Of a stretch of DNA of 64,000 nt, positions 1 through 10,214 are shown in pieces. This DNA comes from Sinonovacula constricta. Its lineage: Eukaryota; Mollusca; Bivalvia; Cardiida; Solecurtidae. Positions within the stretch are counted from its first letter, which is position 1, and the number at the start of each line of letters is the position of its first letter. A model generated the notes under the pieces. It saw only the letters and a program-made list of their open reading frames with translations, searched no databases and was not told the origin of the DNA. A program made the translations under genes and the position numbers. The DNA lies in assembly GCA_007844125.1 (NCBI GenBank), contig CM017565.1, positions 11,280,450 to 11,344,449 on the forward strand, given 5' to 3'.

Positions 1-205
1 GTAGATTTTTGTAAAAAAATCACAACTTGACCAACAAGTTACATGGAAACAATCTAAAGCTTAAGCTGAGTATTTTATAAACTCAGATTTGGATGCAGCT
101 CATTAGTAATAACCCTGTTTCATTATCTGAATAATAACATGGTCTTACAGTGGACAATGTGAAGATATTTCATATGATATATGCTCTACTATCATCCTGT
201 CTCAC

Positions 206-391
206 CTGATAGCCAGCGATGGAGATAGACACAGTACATTCCCTGGGTGGGTTGGCCAGGTAGACAGTGTTTGCAAAAGAGAACACCACCAGGGGGAACC
301 ACAAGATGAAGATGATGACAAACAGCAGCAGCCCGCCCACACCATACTTGATCAAGGCTGACTTAGGCTGAGCTCGAGGGGTAGGGTAGTT
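206..391 (-). CDS. Piezo: Piezo exon e32 (outer helix and start of the cap)
   Basis: This exon is 186 nt (62 codons), phase 0 at both ends. It begins NYPTPRAQPKSALIKYGVGG, continues LLLFVIIFILWFPLVVFSFA, and ends NTVYLANPPRECTVSISIAG plus YQ. It corresponds to the Piezo1 outer helix ([31 protein letters not shown]) and the first beta strand of the extracellular cap (VTVTLKLGGYE). The acceptor is GTTGCAG and the donor CAG|GTGAGA. The remaining cap exons lie beyond position 1. Confidence 0.98.
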
Positions 392-757
392 CTGCAACAG
401 CAAATGGTGTCCAGTCTAACAAAAGCTTCCAGTAGAACAATCTTAAAGGTTTAACACATTTTCTCAGATACCTTATCAGTTTTTTTGTTTTTAAGTAAAT
501 CCTTAGGGAAAAACACAAAACATGGTTTACTCATTTACAAAAAGGATAATTGTTGCACCTATCAAATTGAAAAGGCAACTACAATAGTTCTGACATTTTA
601 ATAAAATTAGTATAATTGTAAAATAAAAATCAATAAATGGCTTTATATTTATATTGCAAAAATTAAGAAATAATAGACTTTTCATCACTTAATTTTTATA
701 ATCACATTTTTTCAAAGGAATACTTCCTAACTACAAGTTTGTGAGGTCAGTTATTAC
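392..757 (-). other. Piezo intron e31-e32
   Basis: This is short AT-rich intron sequence with poly-T/poly-A tracts. I see no gene, repeat or RNA in it. Confidence 0.9.
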
Positions 758-905
758 CTTCTCAATGACCCTAAAGCACTTGAGCACGTAGATATTCGCG
801 TAAATGTCCTCCATCTGGAGCCAGCTGCCCACAGACATGGTCGAGTTGGTCCATGTCCAGTCCATCAGGGTACGTAGCTCCAGCAAGAATGGGATCGCCA
901 GGAAA
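758..905 (-). CDS. Piezo: Piezo exon e31 (anchor)
   Basis: This exon is 148 nt (1 + 49 codons). It encodes FLAIPFLLELRTLMDWTWTN, then STMSVGSWLQMEDIYANIYV and LKCFRVIEK. It matches Piezo1 'VPFLVELRAVMDWVWTDTTLSLSNWMCVEDIYANIFIIKCSRETEK', which forms the anchor hairpin helices next to the pore. The acceptor is TTCAACAG|T and the donor AAG|GTAATA. Confidence 0.98.
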
Positions 906-1160
906 CTGTTGAAGATCACAAATTAGATTAAATGAAGGCAGTGACTAACATATTATATGTAATCAATACCAATAATACTATTTATAAATTACCCTACTAA
1001 ACTTTCAAGGTTTGGTGTAGATTAGATTTGCTTCAAAGATACAGCAAAAATGAAACAAGGGAATACAATAAAACCCTTTACAATTAGACAGCATAAAAAA
1101 CTGGATGTCAGTAAACAAAGCTGTCAAGGACCAAGGTTTATATAATAAGCAACCCACTTT

Positions 1161-3262
1161 GATGGGCAGTCTGCTGCAGGTAGAGGCAGCAGACATAACA
1201 CCACCATGTTGATGGGCAGTCTGCTGCAGGTAGAGGCAGCAAACATGACACAACCATATTGATGGACAGTCTGCTGCAGGTGGAGGCAGCAAACATAACA
1301 CCACCATATTGATGGGCAGTCTGCTGCAGTTAGAGGCAGCAAACATAACACAACCATATTGGTGGGCAGTCTGCTGCAGGTAGAGGCAGCAAACATAACA
1401 CCACCATATTGATGGGCAGTCTGCTGCAGGTAGAGGTAGCAAACATAACACCACCATATTGATGGGCAGTCTGCTGCAGGTAGAGGCAGCAAACATAACA
1501 CAACCATATTGATGGACAGTCTGCTGCAGGTGGAGGCAGCAAACATAACACCACCATATTGATGGGCAGTCTGCTGCAGGTAGAGGCAGCAAACATAACA
1601 CAACCATGTTGATGGACAGTCTGGTGCAGGTAGAGGCAGCAAACATAACACAACAATGTTGATGGACAGTCTGCTGCAGGTAGAGGCAGCAAACATAACA
1701 CCACCATGTTGATGGACAGTCTGCTGCAGGTAGAGGCAGCAAACATAACACAACCATATTGATGGACAGTCTGCCGCAGGTAGAGGCAGCAAACATGACA
1801 CCACCATGTTGATGGGCAGTCTGCTGCAGGTAGAGGCAGCAAACATGACACCACAACCATATTGATGGGCAGTCTGCTGCAGGTAGAGGCAGCAAACATA
1901 ACACCACCATATTGATGGACAGTCTGCAGCAGGTAGAGGTAGCAAACATAACACAACCATATTGATGGGCAGTCTGCTGCAGCTAGAGGCAGCAAACATG
2001 ACACCACCATATTGATGGCCAGTCTGCTGCAGGTAGAGGAAGCAAACATAACACAACCATATTGATGGGCAGTCTGCTGCAGGTAGAGGCAGCAAACATA
2101 ACACAACCATATTGATGGGCAGTCTGCTGCAGGTAGAGGCAGCAAACATAACACAACCATATTGATGGGCAGTCTGCTGCAGATAGAGGCAGCAAACATA
2201 ACACAACCATATTGGTGGGCAGTCTGCTGCAGGTAGAGGCAGCAAACACAACACCACCATATTGATGGGCAGTCTGCTGCAGGTAGAGGTAGCAAACATA
2301 ACACCACCATATTGATGGGCAGTCTGCTGCAGGTAGAGGTAGCAAACATAACACCACCATATTGATGGACAGTCTGCTGCAGCTAGAGGCAGCAAACATG
2401 ACACCACCATATTGATGGACAGTCTGCTGCAGGTAGAGGCAGCAAACATGACACAACCATATTGATGGACAGTCTGCTGCAGGTAGAGGAAGCAAACATG
2501 ACACAACCATATTGATGGGCAGTCTGCTGCAGGTAGAGGCAGCAAACATAACACAACCATATTGATGGGCAGTCTGCTGCAGGTAGAGGCAGCAAACATA
2601 ACACAACCATATTGATGGACAGTCTGCTGCAGGTAGAGGCAGCAAACATAACACAACCATATTGGTGGGCAGTCTGCTGCAGGTAGAGGCAGCAAACACA
2701 ACACCACCATATTGATGGGCAGTCTGCTGCAGGTAGAGGTAGCAAACATAACACCACCATATTGATGGGCAGTCTGCTGCAGGTAGAGGTAGCAAACATA
2801 ACACCACCATATTGATGGACAGTCTGCTGCAGCTAGAGGCAGCAAACATGACACCACCATATTGATGGACAGTCTGCTGCAGGTAGAGGCAGCAAACATA
2901 ACACCACCATATTGATGGACAGTCTGCTGCAGGTAGAGGCAGCAAACATAACACAACCATATTGATGAACAGTCTGCTGCAGGTAGAGGCAGCAAACATA
3001 ACACCACCATATTGATGGACAGTCTGCTGCAGGTAGAGGCAGCAAACATAACACCACCATATTGATGGACAGTCTGCTGCAGGTAGAGGCAGCAAACATA
3101 ACACAACCATATTGATGGACAGTCTGCTGCAGGTAGAGGCAGCAAACATAACACAGCCATATTGGTGGGCAGTCTGCTGCAGGTAGAGGCAGCAAACATA
3201 ACACCACCATATTGATGGGCAGTCTGCTGCAGGTAGAGGCAGCAAACATAACACCACCATAC
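1161..3262. repeat. 50-bp minisatellite, about 42 copies
   Basis: This is a head-to-tail array of a 50-bp unit with core 'gatgggcagtctgctgcagg' followed by 'tagaggcagcaaacataaca' and 'ccaccatatt'. It fills most of the intron between e30 and e31. Copies differ at a few fixed positions (gg/ga, cc/ca, ata/atg, gta/cta), giving mixed variant strings. One copy near 1851 carries a 4-bp insertion. On the minus strand the unit lacks stop codons, and because 50 is not a multiple of three all three frames run together. That produces long artefactual open frames of up to about 690 codons. The minus-strand unit contains TGCCTCTACCTGCAG, a fair 3' splice-site mimic, in every copy. I do not see homology to the flanking exons. 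Confidence 0.97.
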
Positions 3263-3468
3263 TTATGGTCTGTTTGTCAAAGTAGATTACAAGAAGCATC
3301 TAATACATGAAACAACATTTTCCCATTTATAAAATGACATTTACCCATTTTCAGGTTATCACTTAGGTTAAGAATCAACATGGTATTAAAACAGTTGTTG
3401 TATCTTCTAAAGTTAAGATCACAGACCTGTTCACAAGTGTATGTATCTAGGTCTTTGGTTACTCTTAC

Positions 3469-3627
3469 CCCTTGAAGAGTATGAGGTTGACATAGTTGTA
3501 TTTCTTGGTGAGCATATTGCCGAGGATCCGAGTAGGGTAGGCGGACCTGATCTGGTAGGCTGACAGGGCGAAGTAAACACACTTGACAAAGTAGAACACC
3601 TGGGCTGTCTTGTTCAAAGTGAATGGG
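3469..3627 (-). CDS. Piezo: Piezo exon e30 (last peripheral helix and anchor start)
   Basis: This exon is 159 nt (1 + 52 codons + 2). The frame gives PFTLNKTAQVFYFVKCVYFA, then LSAYQIRSAYPTRILGNMLT and KKYNYVNLILFK. The vertebrate equivalent is 'VAQLWYFVKCIYFALSAYQIRCGYPTRILGNFLTKKYNHLNLFLFQG', the most conserved block of the family. The acceptor is AATTTCAG and the donor GG|GTAAGA. NKT is a possible sequon. Confidence 0.98.
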
Positions 3628-4670
3628 CTGAAATTGACCAAAAAAAATTGTTATAAGATGGAACTCAAAACAGCAAATGGCAAACTCTGGCAATGGTTTA
3701 CCAGAAAGCTGTATCAACATTTCAATAGGTCATTGATGAAAAAGAAATTCAGTAAAACCTTGCTAAAGGACCACCCTAAGCAGGGCACGCTACTATGCAG
3801 GACCCTTTTTTTCAGAACAGTTTTATTACTTCCTGTTTTAATGTCCCACAATTGCAGAAAGTGGGACACCCTGCTTCCCAGGTCTCAGGACAGTTATTTC
3901 AGAACCAATTAACAAATTGACACCTTTCTTAATCCCTGCTACTCTGTCCAGCAACAGGTGGTCCAGTTATTCAAGTGTCATTAATCAGTTAATCATGCCT
4001 GCAAACACCACTCTAGAGAGTGAGATTGCTGATTCACTAACGGTAATCATAAAGAAGTCAATCATGGCAATGGTTGGATTGATGTTTACAAACTGATGTT
4101 GGATAATAAGTTGCATATATTATGTGGTACAAAAGGATCTGGGTGAAATGACCTCATCTCTTTTAAGCATCAAGGTAGACATCCAGAGGCAGGCAGTGAA
4201 AGTCTACAGCATAGGCAGACAGCAATATTTACCAGTTCATCCAATAAATTACAGACACATGTTGTGTAGTCAATTAAATGAGCTACTGAAAGTATGTGCC
4301 ATCACATAAGAAAAACAGTTTATAACAGCTTCTTTTTCAAATTTTTAGGTCACAATTTTGAAATAAAGTAACAATTACTGAAAATGTACTTTTTTTATTT
4401 TAAGAATATCCTTATAAAACAAACAAACTATAACTTAATTAAGTACATGAGGTAATATTAACACAATACATATATATATACAATATAATATTACGGTACA
4501 CCTTTTTATAGATATAATACTATTATATAAAAACTTTTTAAGAAGACTACCTCACTAAGCAGGACACTTTAAGAAAAGAACCACAGGTGGTCTTCTTGGC
4601 TAGGTTTTACTCTGTGTGTGTGCGTGCGTGCGTGCGTGCATGCATGCATGCATGCATGTATATATATATA
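3628..4670. other. Piezo intron e29-e30, unique part with a microsatellite
   Basis: This is AT-rich intron sequence. At about 4612-4670 a compound microsatellite runs (TG)n, then (CGTG)n, (CATG)n and (TA)n. A weak similarity between 'gtaaaaccttgctaaaggaccaccctaagcagggcac' near 3753 and 'ctcactaagcaggacacttt' near 4553 hints at an old dispersed repeat. No coding region is supported. Confidence 0.7.
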
Positions 4671-4793
4671 TTTGGCCTACTTACAGGTTTCTGACCTTTT
4701 GCCTACCTACAGATTAGTATGATTTGTGACCTTTCTAAAGACTTCCTTTTACCTTTCGACTTACTCACATTGTTGACCTTACATCATACTTAC
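4671..4793 (-). repeat. degenerate tandem copies of the e29 donor junction
   Basis: Read on the minus strand, e29 ends AAGGTCACAAATAT|GTAAGT. Immediately downstream come three looser copies: AAGGTCAACAATGTGAGTAA, then AAAGGTCACAAATCATAC followed by TCTGTAGGTAGG, then AAAAGGTCAGAAACCTGTAA. Each pairs an AAGGTCA-type exon end with a GT-rich, donor-like sequence. Spacing is irregular (about 25-50 bp), so this is an old, decayed array. Confidence 0.6.
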
Positions 4794-4960
4794 ATATTTG
4801 TGACCTTCGGCAGGATAAAGAAGAGCCAGACATGAAGAACGACAACAAGGACAATCTGGAAGATGAGTTTGCCCATCACATTCTTACGCAGGTAAAGGGC
4901 TCGGTCCACTACAATCAGCACAAACTGGGCCAGCAGCATGATCAAGAAGGGCACAGGCAC
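4794..4960 (-). CDS. Piezo: Piezo exon e29 (last blade helices before the anchor)
   Basis: This exon is 167 nt (55 codons + 2). It encodes VPVPFLIMLLAQFVLIVVDR, then ALYLRKNVMGKLIFQIVLVV and VLHVWLFFILPKVTN plus AT. It is nearly identical in pattern to Piezo1 'FLFMLLVQFGTMVIDRALYLRKTVLGKLAFQVVLVVAIHIWMFFILPAVTER'. The acceptor is TATCTCAG and the donor AT|GTAAGT. Both borders are copied into adjacent intronic repeats. Confidence 0.98.
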
Positions 4961-5545
4961 CTGAGATATACACATGTCATAGTTATACCAACAAGCACCT
5001 GGGATATACAAGTGTCATAGTTACACTTGGGACATTCAAGTGTCATAGTTACACCTGGGATATTCAAGTGTCATAGTTACACCTGGGATATTCAAGTGTC
5101 ATAGTTACACCTGGAATATTCAAGTGTCATAGTTACACCTGGGATATGTGTCATAGTTATACCAACAGGCACTTGGAAAATACAAATGGCATAGTTTTAC
5201 CAACAGATATCTGGGATATTCAAGTGTCATAGTTATACCAACAGATACCTGGGATATTCAAGTGTCATAGTTATACCAACAGATACCTGGGATATTCAAG
5301 TGTTATAGTTATACCAACAGATACCTGGGATATTCAAGTGTCATAGCTATACCAACAGATACCTGGGATATTCAAGTGTTATAGTTTTACCAACAGATAC
5401 CTGGGATATTCAAGTGTTATAGTTATACCAACAGATACCTGGGATATTCAAGTGTCATAGAAATACCAACAGGCACCTGGGATAAACATTTGTCTGGGCA
5501 ATATACCAACAGATACCTGGGATATACAACTATCATAGTATAGCA
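4961..5545 (-). repeat. 38-bp array derived from the e29 acceptor junction
   Basis: This array has about 15 copies of a 38-bp unit (plus strand 'acctgggatattcaagtgtc' then 'atagttataccaacagat') with 28-bp shortened versions between 5010 and 5150. It begins at the real acceptor of e29. In the minus sense the intron end reads CTATGACATGTGTATATCTCAG|GTGCC, and each repeat reads ACACTTGAATATCCCAG|GT. Every unit therefore carries an AG|GT acceptor look-alike plus a few exon-like bases. Confidence 0.85.
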
Positions 5546-5784
5546 TGGCTGATTCTATACTGATGAATTTGTTAACTTTTGATTTATTGACCAAATATAT
5601 ATATTAATGAACGCTAAGATTTGGAAAAATAAATTCTCTTCATTTAAATTACTTTGCTGTTTCTTTTTAAATATAAATCAATACAAAAAAATTGCAGTCT
5701 ATAAAACTTAAGTTGATGCCTGAAACAATATTGAGCAAAGTCTTATCCTAGATTTTTAGAGTCACAAAACCTACATTTACATAC

Positions 5785-5832
5785 CTTGTCTTCAGAAATA
5801 TAGGATGTCACATCACCTCCTCCTGCTGTTTG
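5785..5832 (-). CDS. Piezo: Piezo exon e28 (48-nt exon)
   Basis: This exon is 48 nt (16 codons), phase 0 at both ends, encoding QTAGGGDVTSYISEDK. It corresponds to the short Piezo1 stretch 'DIASSLSDDQ' that precedes 'VP.AFLFMLLVQF'. The acceptor is TTTCCAG and the donor AAG|GTATGT. Its symmetric phase means skipping would delete 16 residues without a frameshift. Confidence 0.9.
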
Positions 5833-5951
5833 CTGGAAATAAAATGTACAGGATAAGGAATACAGCCCAAACATGAGTGTAATAATCATTTTATTTAATG
5901 CAGACATTTTTAACTTTAAGCCTTTAAAGGATCTGGCCAGGAAAAATGTGT

Positions 5952-8109
5952 AGACCCAGATCAGCCAGCTCCTACTGCTGCTAAGCCTCTGTAGACCCAG
6001 ATCAGCCAGCTCCTACTGCTGCTAAGCCTCTGTAGACCCAGATCAGCCAGCTCCTACCGATGCCAAGCCTCTGTAGACCCAGATCAGCCAGCTCCTACTG
6101 CTGCTAAGCTTCTGTAGACCCAGATCAGCCAGCTCCTACTGCTGCTTAGCCTCTATAGATCCAGATCACCCAGCTCCTACTGCTGCTAAGCCTCTGTAGA
6201 CCCAGATCAGCCAGCTCCCACTGCTGCTAAGCCTCTGTTGACCCGGATCAGCCAGCTCCTACTGCCACTAAGCCTCTGTAGACCCAGATCAGCCAGCTCC
6301 AACTGCTGCTAAGCCTCTGTAGACAAAGATCAGCCAGCTCCTACTGCTGCTAAGCCTCTGTAGACCCAGATCAGCCAGCTCCTACTGCTGCTAAGCCTCT
6401 GTAGACCCAGATCAGCCAGCTCCTACTGCAATCGGAACACCTCGGATAATTCACAAATCATCTCTCTGATGTATGTAGGTAGTCGGATCACCTCGGCCAC
6501 TTATCTAAATGGAACTTCTTTTGAGACAGACGTCAAATCGAAGATGGCAGCTCGGGTGACAGCTCACTACAGTACGATGCCAGTAAAACTTATATGTGAC
6601 GGCTTCAAATTTAAATCATCCGATTTTATTTTACCCTGTGCAGCAGACACAGAGCTGTCAAACGATGGCAATGTTTATGTTTTGTGCGAACTACTTAGGC
6701 GTATTCTTCTTCCGACTTCCGGCGAACAAAACGATCGTGATTTCATTAAGTATTATTGCACCAGATACATCCGAGGGATGATTGTCCCGAGGACGGAATT
6801 ACCCGAGGAGTTCCGATTGCTCCTACTGCTGCTAAGCCTCTGTAGACCCAGATCAGCCAGCTTCTACTGCTGCTAAGCCTCTATAGACCCAGATCTGCCA
6901 GCTTCTACTGCTGCTAAGCCTTTGTAGACCCAGATCAGCCAGCTCCTACTGCTGCTAAGCCTCTGTTGACCCAGATCAGCCAGCTCCTACTGCTGCTAAG
7001 CCTCTGTAGACCCAGATCAGCCATCTCCTACTGCTGCTAAGCCGCTGTTGACCCAGATCAGCCAGCTCCTACTGCTGCTAAGCCTCTGTAGACCCAGATC
7101 AGCCAGCTTCTACTGCTGCTAAGCCTCTGTAGACCCAGATCAGCCAGCTCCTACTGCTGCTAAGCCTCTGTAGACCCAGATCAGCCAGCTCCTACTGCTG
7201 CTAAGCCTCTGTAGACACAGATGAGCCAGCTCCTACTGCTGCTAAGCCTCTGTTGACCCAGATCAGCTAGCTCCTACTGCTGCTAAGCCTCTGTAGACCC
7301 AGATCAGCCAGCTCCAACTGCTGCTAAGCCTCTGTAGACCCAGATCAGCCAGCTCCTACTGCTGATAAGCCTCTGTAGACCCAGATCAGCCAGCTCCTAC
7401 TGCTGCTAAGCCTCTGTAGACCCAGATCAGCCAGCTCCTACTGCTGCTAAGCCTCTGTAGACCCAGATAAGCCAGCTCCTACTGCTTCTAAGCCTCTGTA
7501 GACCCAGATCAGCCAGCTCCTACTGCTGCTAAGCCTCTGTAGAACCAGATCAGCCAGCTCCTACTGCTGCTAAGCCTTTGTTGACCCAGATCAGCCAGCT
7601 CCTACTGCTGCTAAGCCTCTGTAGACCCAGATCAGTCAGCTCCTACTGCTGCTAAGCCTCTGTTGACCCAGATCAGCCAGCTCCTACTGCTGCTTAGCCT
7701 CTGTAGACTCAGATCAGACTGCTTCTACTGCTGCTTAGCCTCTGTAGACTCAGATCAGCCAGCTCCTACTGCTGCTAAGCCTCTGTAGACCCAGATCAGC
7801 CAGCTTCTACTGCTGCTTAGCCTCTGTAGACCCAGATCAGCCAGCTTCTACTGCTGCTTAGCCTCTGTAGACTCAGATCAGCCAGCTCCTACTGCTGCTA
7901 AGCCTCTGTAGACCCAGATCAGCCAGCTCCTACTGCTGCTTAGCCTCTGTAGACCCAGATCAGCCAGCTCCTACTGCTGCTAAGCCTCTGTAGACCCAGA
8001 TCAGCCAGCTCCTACTGCTGCTAAGCCTCTGTAGACTCAGATCAGCCAGCTTCTACTGCTGCTAAGCCTCTGTAGACCCAGATCAGCCAGCTCCTACTGC
8101 TGCTAAGCC
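5952..8109. repeat. 41-bp minisatellite, about 43 copies
   Basis: This tandem array has unit core 'cagatcagccagctcctact' followed by 'gctgctaagcctctgtagacc', with point variants (cta/ctt, gta/gtt, aag/tag). It occupies the intron between e27 and e28. It is interrupted at 6429-6819 by an inserted TIR element whose target duplication is a piece of the repeat unit. Spacers are absent and copies are contiguous. No similarity to the neighbouring exons was noticed. Confidence 0.97.
6429..6819. mobile_element. 391-bp TIR element (MITE-like) with 9-bp target duplication
   Basis: Terminal inverted repeats read CAATCGGAACACCTCGGATA on the left and CAATCGGAACTCCTCGGGTA on the right (reverse complement). 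Similarity continues through AATTC. The element is flanked on both sides by CTCCTACTG (6420-6428 and 6820-6828), part of the host 41-bp unit. A 9-bp duplication with about 24-bp TIRs is compatible with Mutator-like elements, but the superfamily is not established. The interior is richer in CpG than the surroundings. A fortuitous plus-strand frame crosses it without recognisable domains. Confidence 0.85.
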
Positions 8110-8289
8110 TTTATCAAAGCGTAGTGTCATATTCATCATCAGAAGTTATAAAGAGATAACTAACAATTAAAAACTGGGTATTTTCAAATTAACCATTGTT
8201 AAGGTTTACTGCCTAAAACTTATATTTAATTAGGTCATGATATATGCTGATGTACTGAGAAAAGAAAGAGCATGCAAATGTTGACTTAC

Positions 8290-8443
8290 AGATGGCCCAA
8301 ATGATTGGTATCCAAACACAAGGATGAGGAAGTTGATAAAGTCACAAAGGAACATGGGTGCGTACACGTCTGTGGTGGCACTGTAATCTGGGCAGGTGAG
8401 CTGCTTGTAGAAGTGGGAGAAGGGGCGGAATACTTCACTCAAC
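8290..8443 (-). CDS. Piezo: Piezo exon e27 (TDVYAPMFLCD)
   Basis: This exon is 154 nt (1 + 51 codons). It encodes LSEVFRPFSHFYKQLTCPDY, then SATTDVYAPMFLCDFINFLI and LVFGYQSFGPS. The Piezo1 equivalent is 'FHDILHTKYRAATDVYALMFLADIVDIIIIIFGFWAFG'. The segment lies in the last peripheral helical unit before the pore module. The acceptor is TTATGCAG and the donor TCT|GTAAGT. Confidence 0.97.
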
Positions 8444-8766
8444 CTGCATAATACAATGATAATGGCCCATGTCAATTGCTAATCAATGCCATGCTTTCAT
8501 TATATATTGATTGATGTTTTTTTTGAATACATTATTACAGGATGACTATGATTGACTATATTGTACCTAAAATATTAACAGAAATAACAACATTCCCTCC
8601 TTCTATGGCAATAAGTGTTTTTAAGCAGATGTACACTTGTTTTGGCAATCACATGACAAAAATACCTTTTAAAGTACTTTTTAACTTTGCACAATCATTA
8701 AAAATGTGCCACTAACTAGCTAATGGTAAACTCATTTTATTTGCTTTGATTACCAAGTGTACATAC
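8444..8766 (-). other. Piezo intron e26-e27
   Basis: AT-rich intron sequence. I see nothing else in it. Confidence 0.85.
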
Positions 8767-8861
8767 AGTGAAGGTTTACAGGGTTTCTCATCATCACCAG
8801 TCTGTCCATCCTCCACACTCATGGCAGGAGAGCCAACCTTGTCTTCATCATCATCACCTAC
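8767..8861 (-). CDS. Piezo: Piezo exon e26 (acidic loop exon)
   Basis: This exon is 95 nt (31 codons + 2). It encodes VGDDDEDKVGSPAMSVEDGQ and then TGDDEKPCKPS plus CT. It is needed to restore phase between e25 (exit 0) and e27 (entry after two bases); without it e27 would hit a stop at once. The acceptor is TATATAG|GTAGG and the donor CT|GTATGT. An alternative AG 4 nt inside the exon would break the frame. Confidence 0.85.
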
Positions 8862-9270
8862 CTATATACACATAATAACCATAGTTCTATATAGCAACTG
8901 TACAATTACAATAAATATGAACAACTAGGCCAATGCTATTCAACAAAATGAATTAATGAAAAAAACTATATAAAACCTGATTTATTTTAGATGTAGTCAA
9001 AAGAATAAATTTACTAGAATTTTACATGCTCATATGCACAAATATGGATAATGCAAAAAAACAACAAAAAAACGATTAAAATAACTTAAACAATTAACAC
9101 CTAAAAATGTGTACAACATATGTTAATTACAATGAAATCATTTCAAGAGGTCTTATGTTCAGCTATGTTACAAACTTAATTTCAAAATAACTTATGAAAT
9201 GAGAACTGATTTAAATTTTCCGTATGTTCATAAATACTTTAGTAGCCGATTATCTCCCTGGACTACTCAC
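8862..9270 (-). other. Piezo intron e25-e26
   Basis: AT-rich intron sequence with short A tracts and no gene or repeat recognised. Confidence 0.85.
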
Positions 9271-9354
9271 ATTGAAGGAGGCGGAGGAGGTTTTGGAAGA
9301 GATGACAGGAGAACTCTGGGTGGATTCTTCCTCGTCCCTCCAAAGTCCGTAGCG
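9271..9354 (-). CDS. Piezo: Piezo exon e25 (YGLW and start of cytosolic loop)
   Basis: This exon is 84 nt (28 codons), phase 0 at both ends. It encodes RYGLWRDEEESTQSSPVISS and then KTSSASFN. Piezo1 has 'CYGLWDHEED' at this point, followed by a long variable loop that is much shorter here. The acceptor is TTTCCAG and the donor AAT|GTGAGT. Confidence 0.92.
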
Positions 9355-9661
9355 CTGGAAACATACACATAGCTTTTACATCTCACATAAAGGGTACATC
9401 ATTATACAAAACTATACAATACAAAAACAAACAGCAATGCTCTTTGTATATTTTTTTATACTGTAGTCACTCATTACAGCCATTTAATTAATACGGTAAA
9501 AACAAATAAGTACATTTTTTAAATGTCATAAAAATACAAAGGAACTATTCATTTTAATAATAGTTCACACCAATTTACATTGTTGCTAGTCAATGTTAAC
9601 AAAAAATGAGAATGCTTGTGATACATGTAAGGCATACTGAGGTCGTGTGTGTAGTACTTAC
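9355..9661 (-). other. Piezo intron e24-e25
   Basis: AT-rich intron sequence with nothing recognised. Confidence 0.85.
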
Positions 9662-9838
9662 CTTGAGGATAGTCCTATGTATGAAGAGAGCCAGTAAAAG
9701 GGCCAAGTCCATGGCAGCAAACTGGTCCTTCTGTTCTATACCAATAATACGAGGGGCCCAGTAGGGATCATTCTCAGGAACTATGTCATTCCAGGGGAAG
9801 AATCCAAACTGGAACAAGTATTTCACAACCACAATAGC
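9662..9838 (-). CDS. Piezo: Piezo exon e24 (KYLFQFGFFPWN motif)
   Basis: This exon is 177 nt (59 codons), phase 0 at both ends. It begins AIVVVKYLFQFGFFPWNDIV and contains PENDPYWAPRIIGIEQKDQF and AAMDLALLLALFIHRTILK. The vertebrate equivalent is 'VMVVTKYLFQFGFFPWN...PYFPPRILGLEKTDSYIKYDL..LMALFFHRS'. The acceptor is CTTGCAG and the donor AAG|GTAAGT. Confidence 0.98.
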
Positions 9839-10097
9839 CTGCAAGAAGAAAAACATGATAAACATTTACATAACCTATTAAAATCTAAAACAATATGTAG
9901 CAAAAGAATGGAACAAAATCAATTTGAAATCCTTAGAATAAAATTTTTAACAAACACCAATTTCAGCAAAATATGAATTACAATATTTATTATTTTGTTT
10001 ATTTAAATATAAAATATGAACATGTTGTTGAACACTATTTATATGTAACAATAATGATATTGATATTGTAAAAATTACCCCATATACGTCCCAGACA

Positions 10098-10214
10098 TTT
10101 GTAAGACCTATATCTTTGTTGTAGCTCTCTCTCTCATAAGTCTATGTCTACTTAGCCATTAACCCGTTATTAGTTCCAGATCCTTGTAAAACCTACATCT
10201 GTTACAAAACCTAC
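10098..10214 (-). repeat. short tandem copies of the e23 donor
   Basis: The nonamer aaaacctac next to the exon (10206-10214; minus-strand donor GTAGGTTTT) recurs at 10188-10196 with an 18-bp period. The minus-strand copies are ACAGAGGTAGGTTTTGTA and ACAGATGTAGGTTTTACA. A third, diverged copy (gtaagacctatatctttg) lies at about 10101. The rest of this intron (9839-10097) is AT-rich and unremarkable. Confidence 0.6.

Noticed and set aside
1005..3299. Several long minus-strand open frames (up to about 690 codons) rich in Cys, Leu and Pro
   Set aside because: They are created by a stop-free 50-bp repeat. All three frames are open and give the same permuted peptide, with no unique coding sequence or family match.
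3277..3720. 147-codon minus-strand frame over Piezo exon e30
   Set aside because: It is in the wrong frame. The frame that continues from e29 to e31 gives the conserved Piezo block.
6469..6876. 135-codon plus-strand frame over the MITE-like insert
   Set aside because: It runs through the TIR element and into the 41-bp repeat, has no domain, and its end is repeat sequence.
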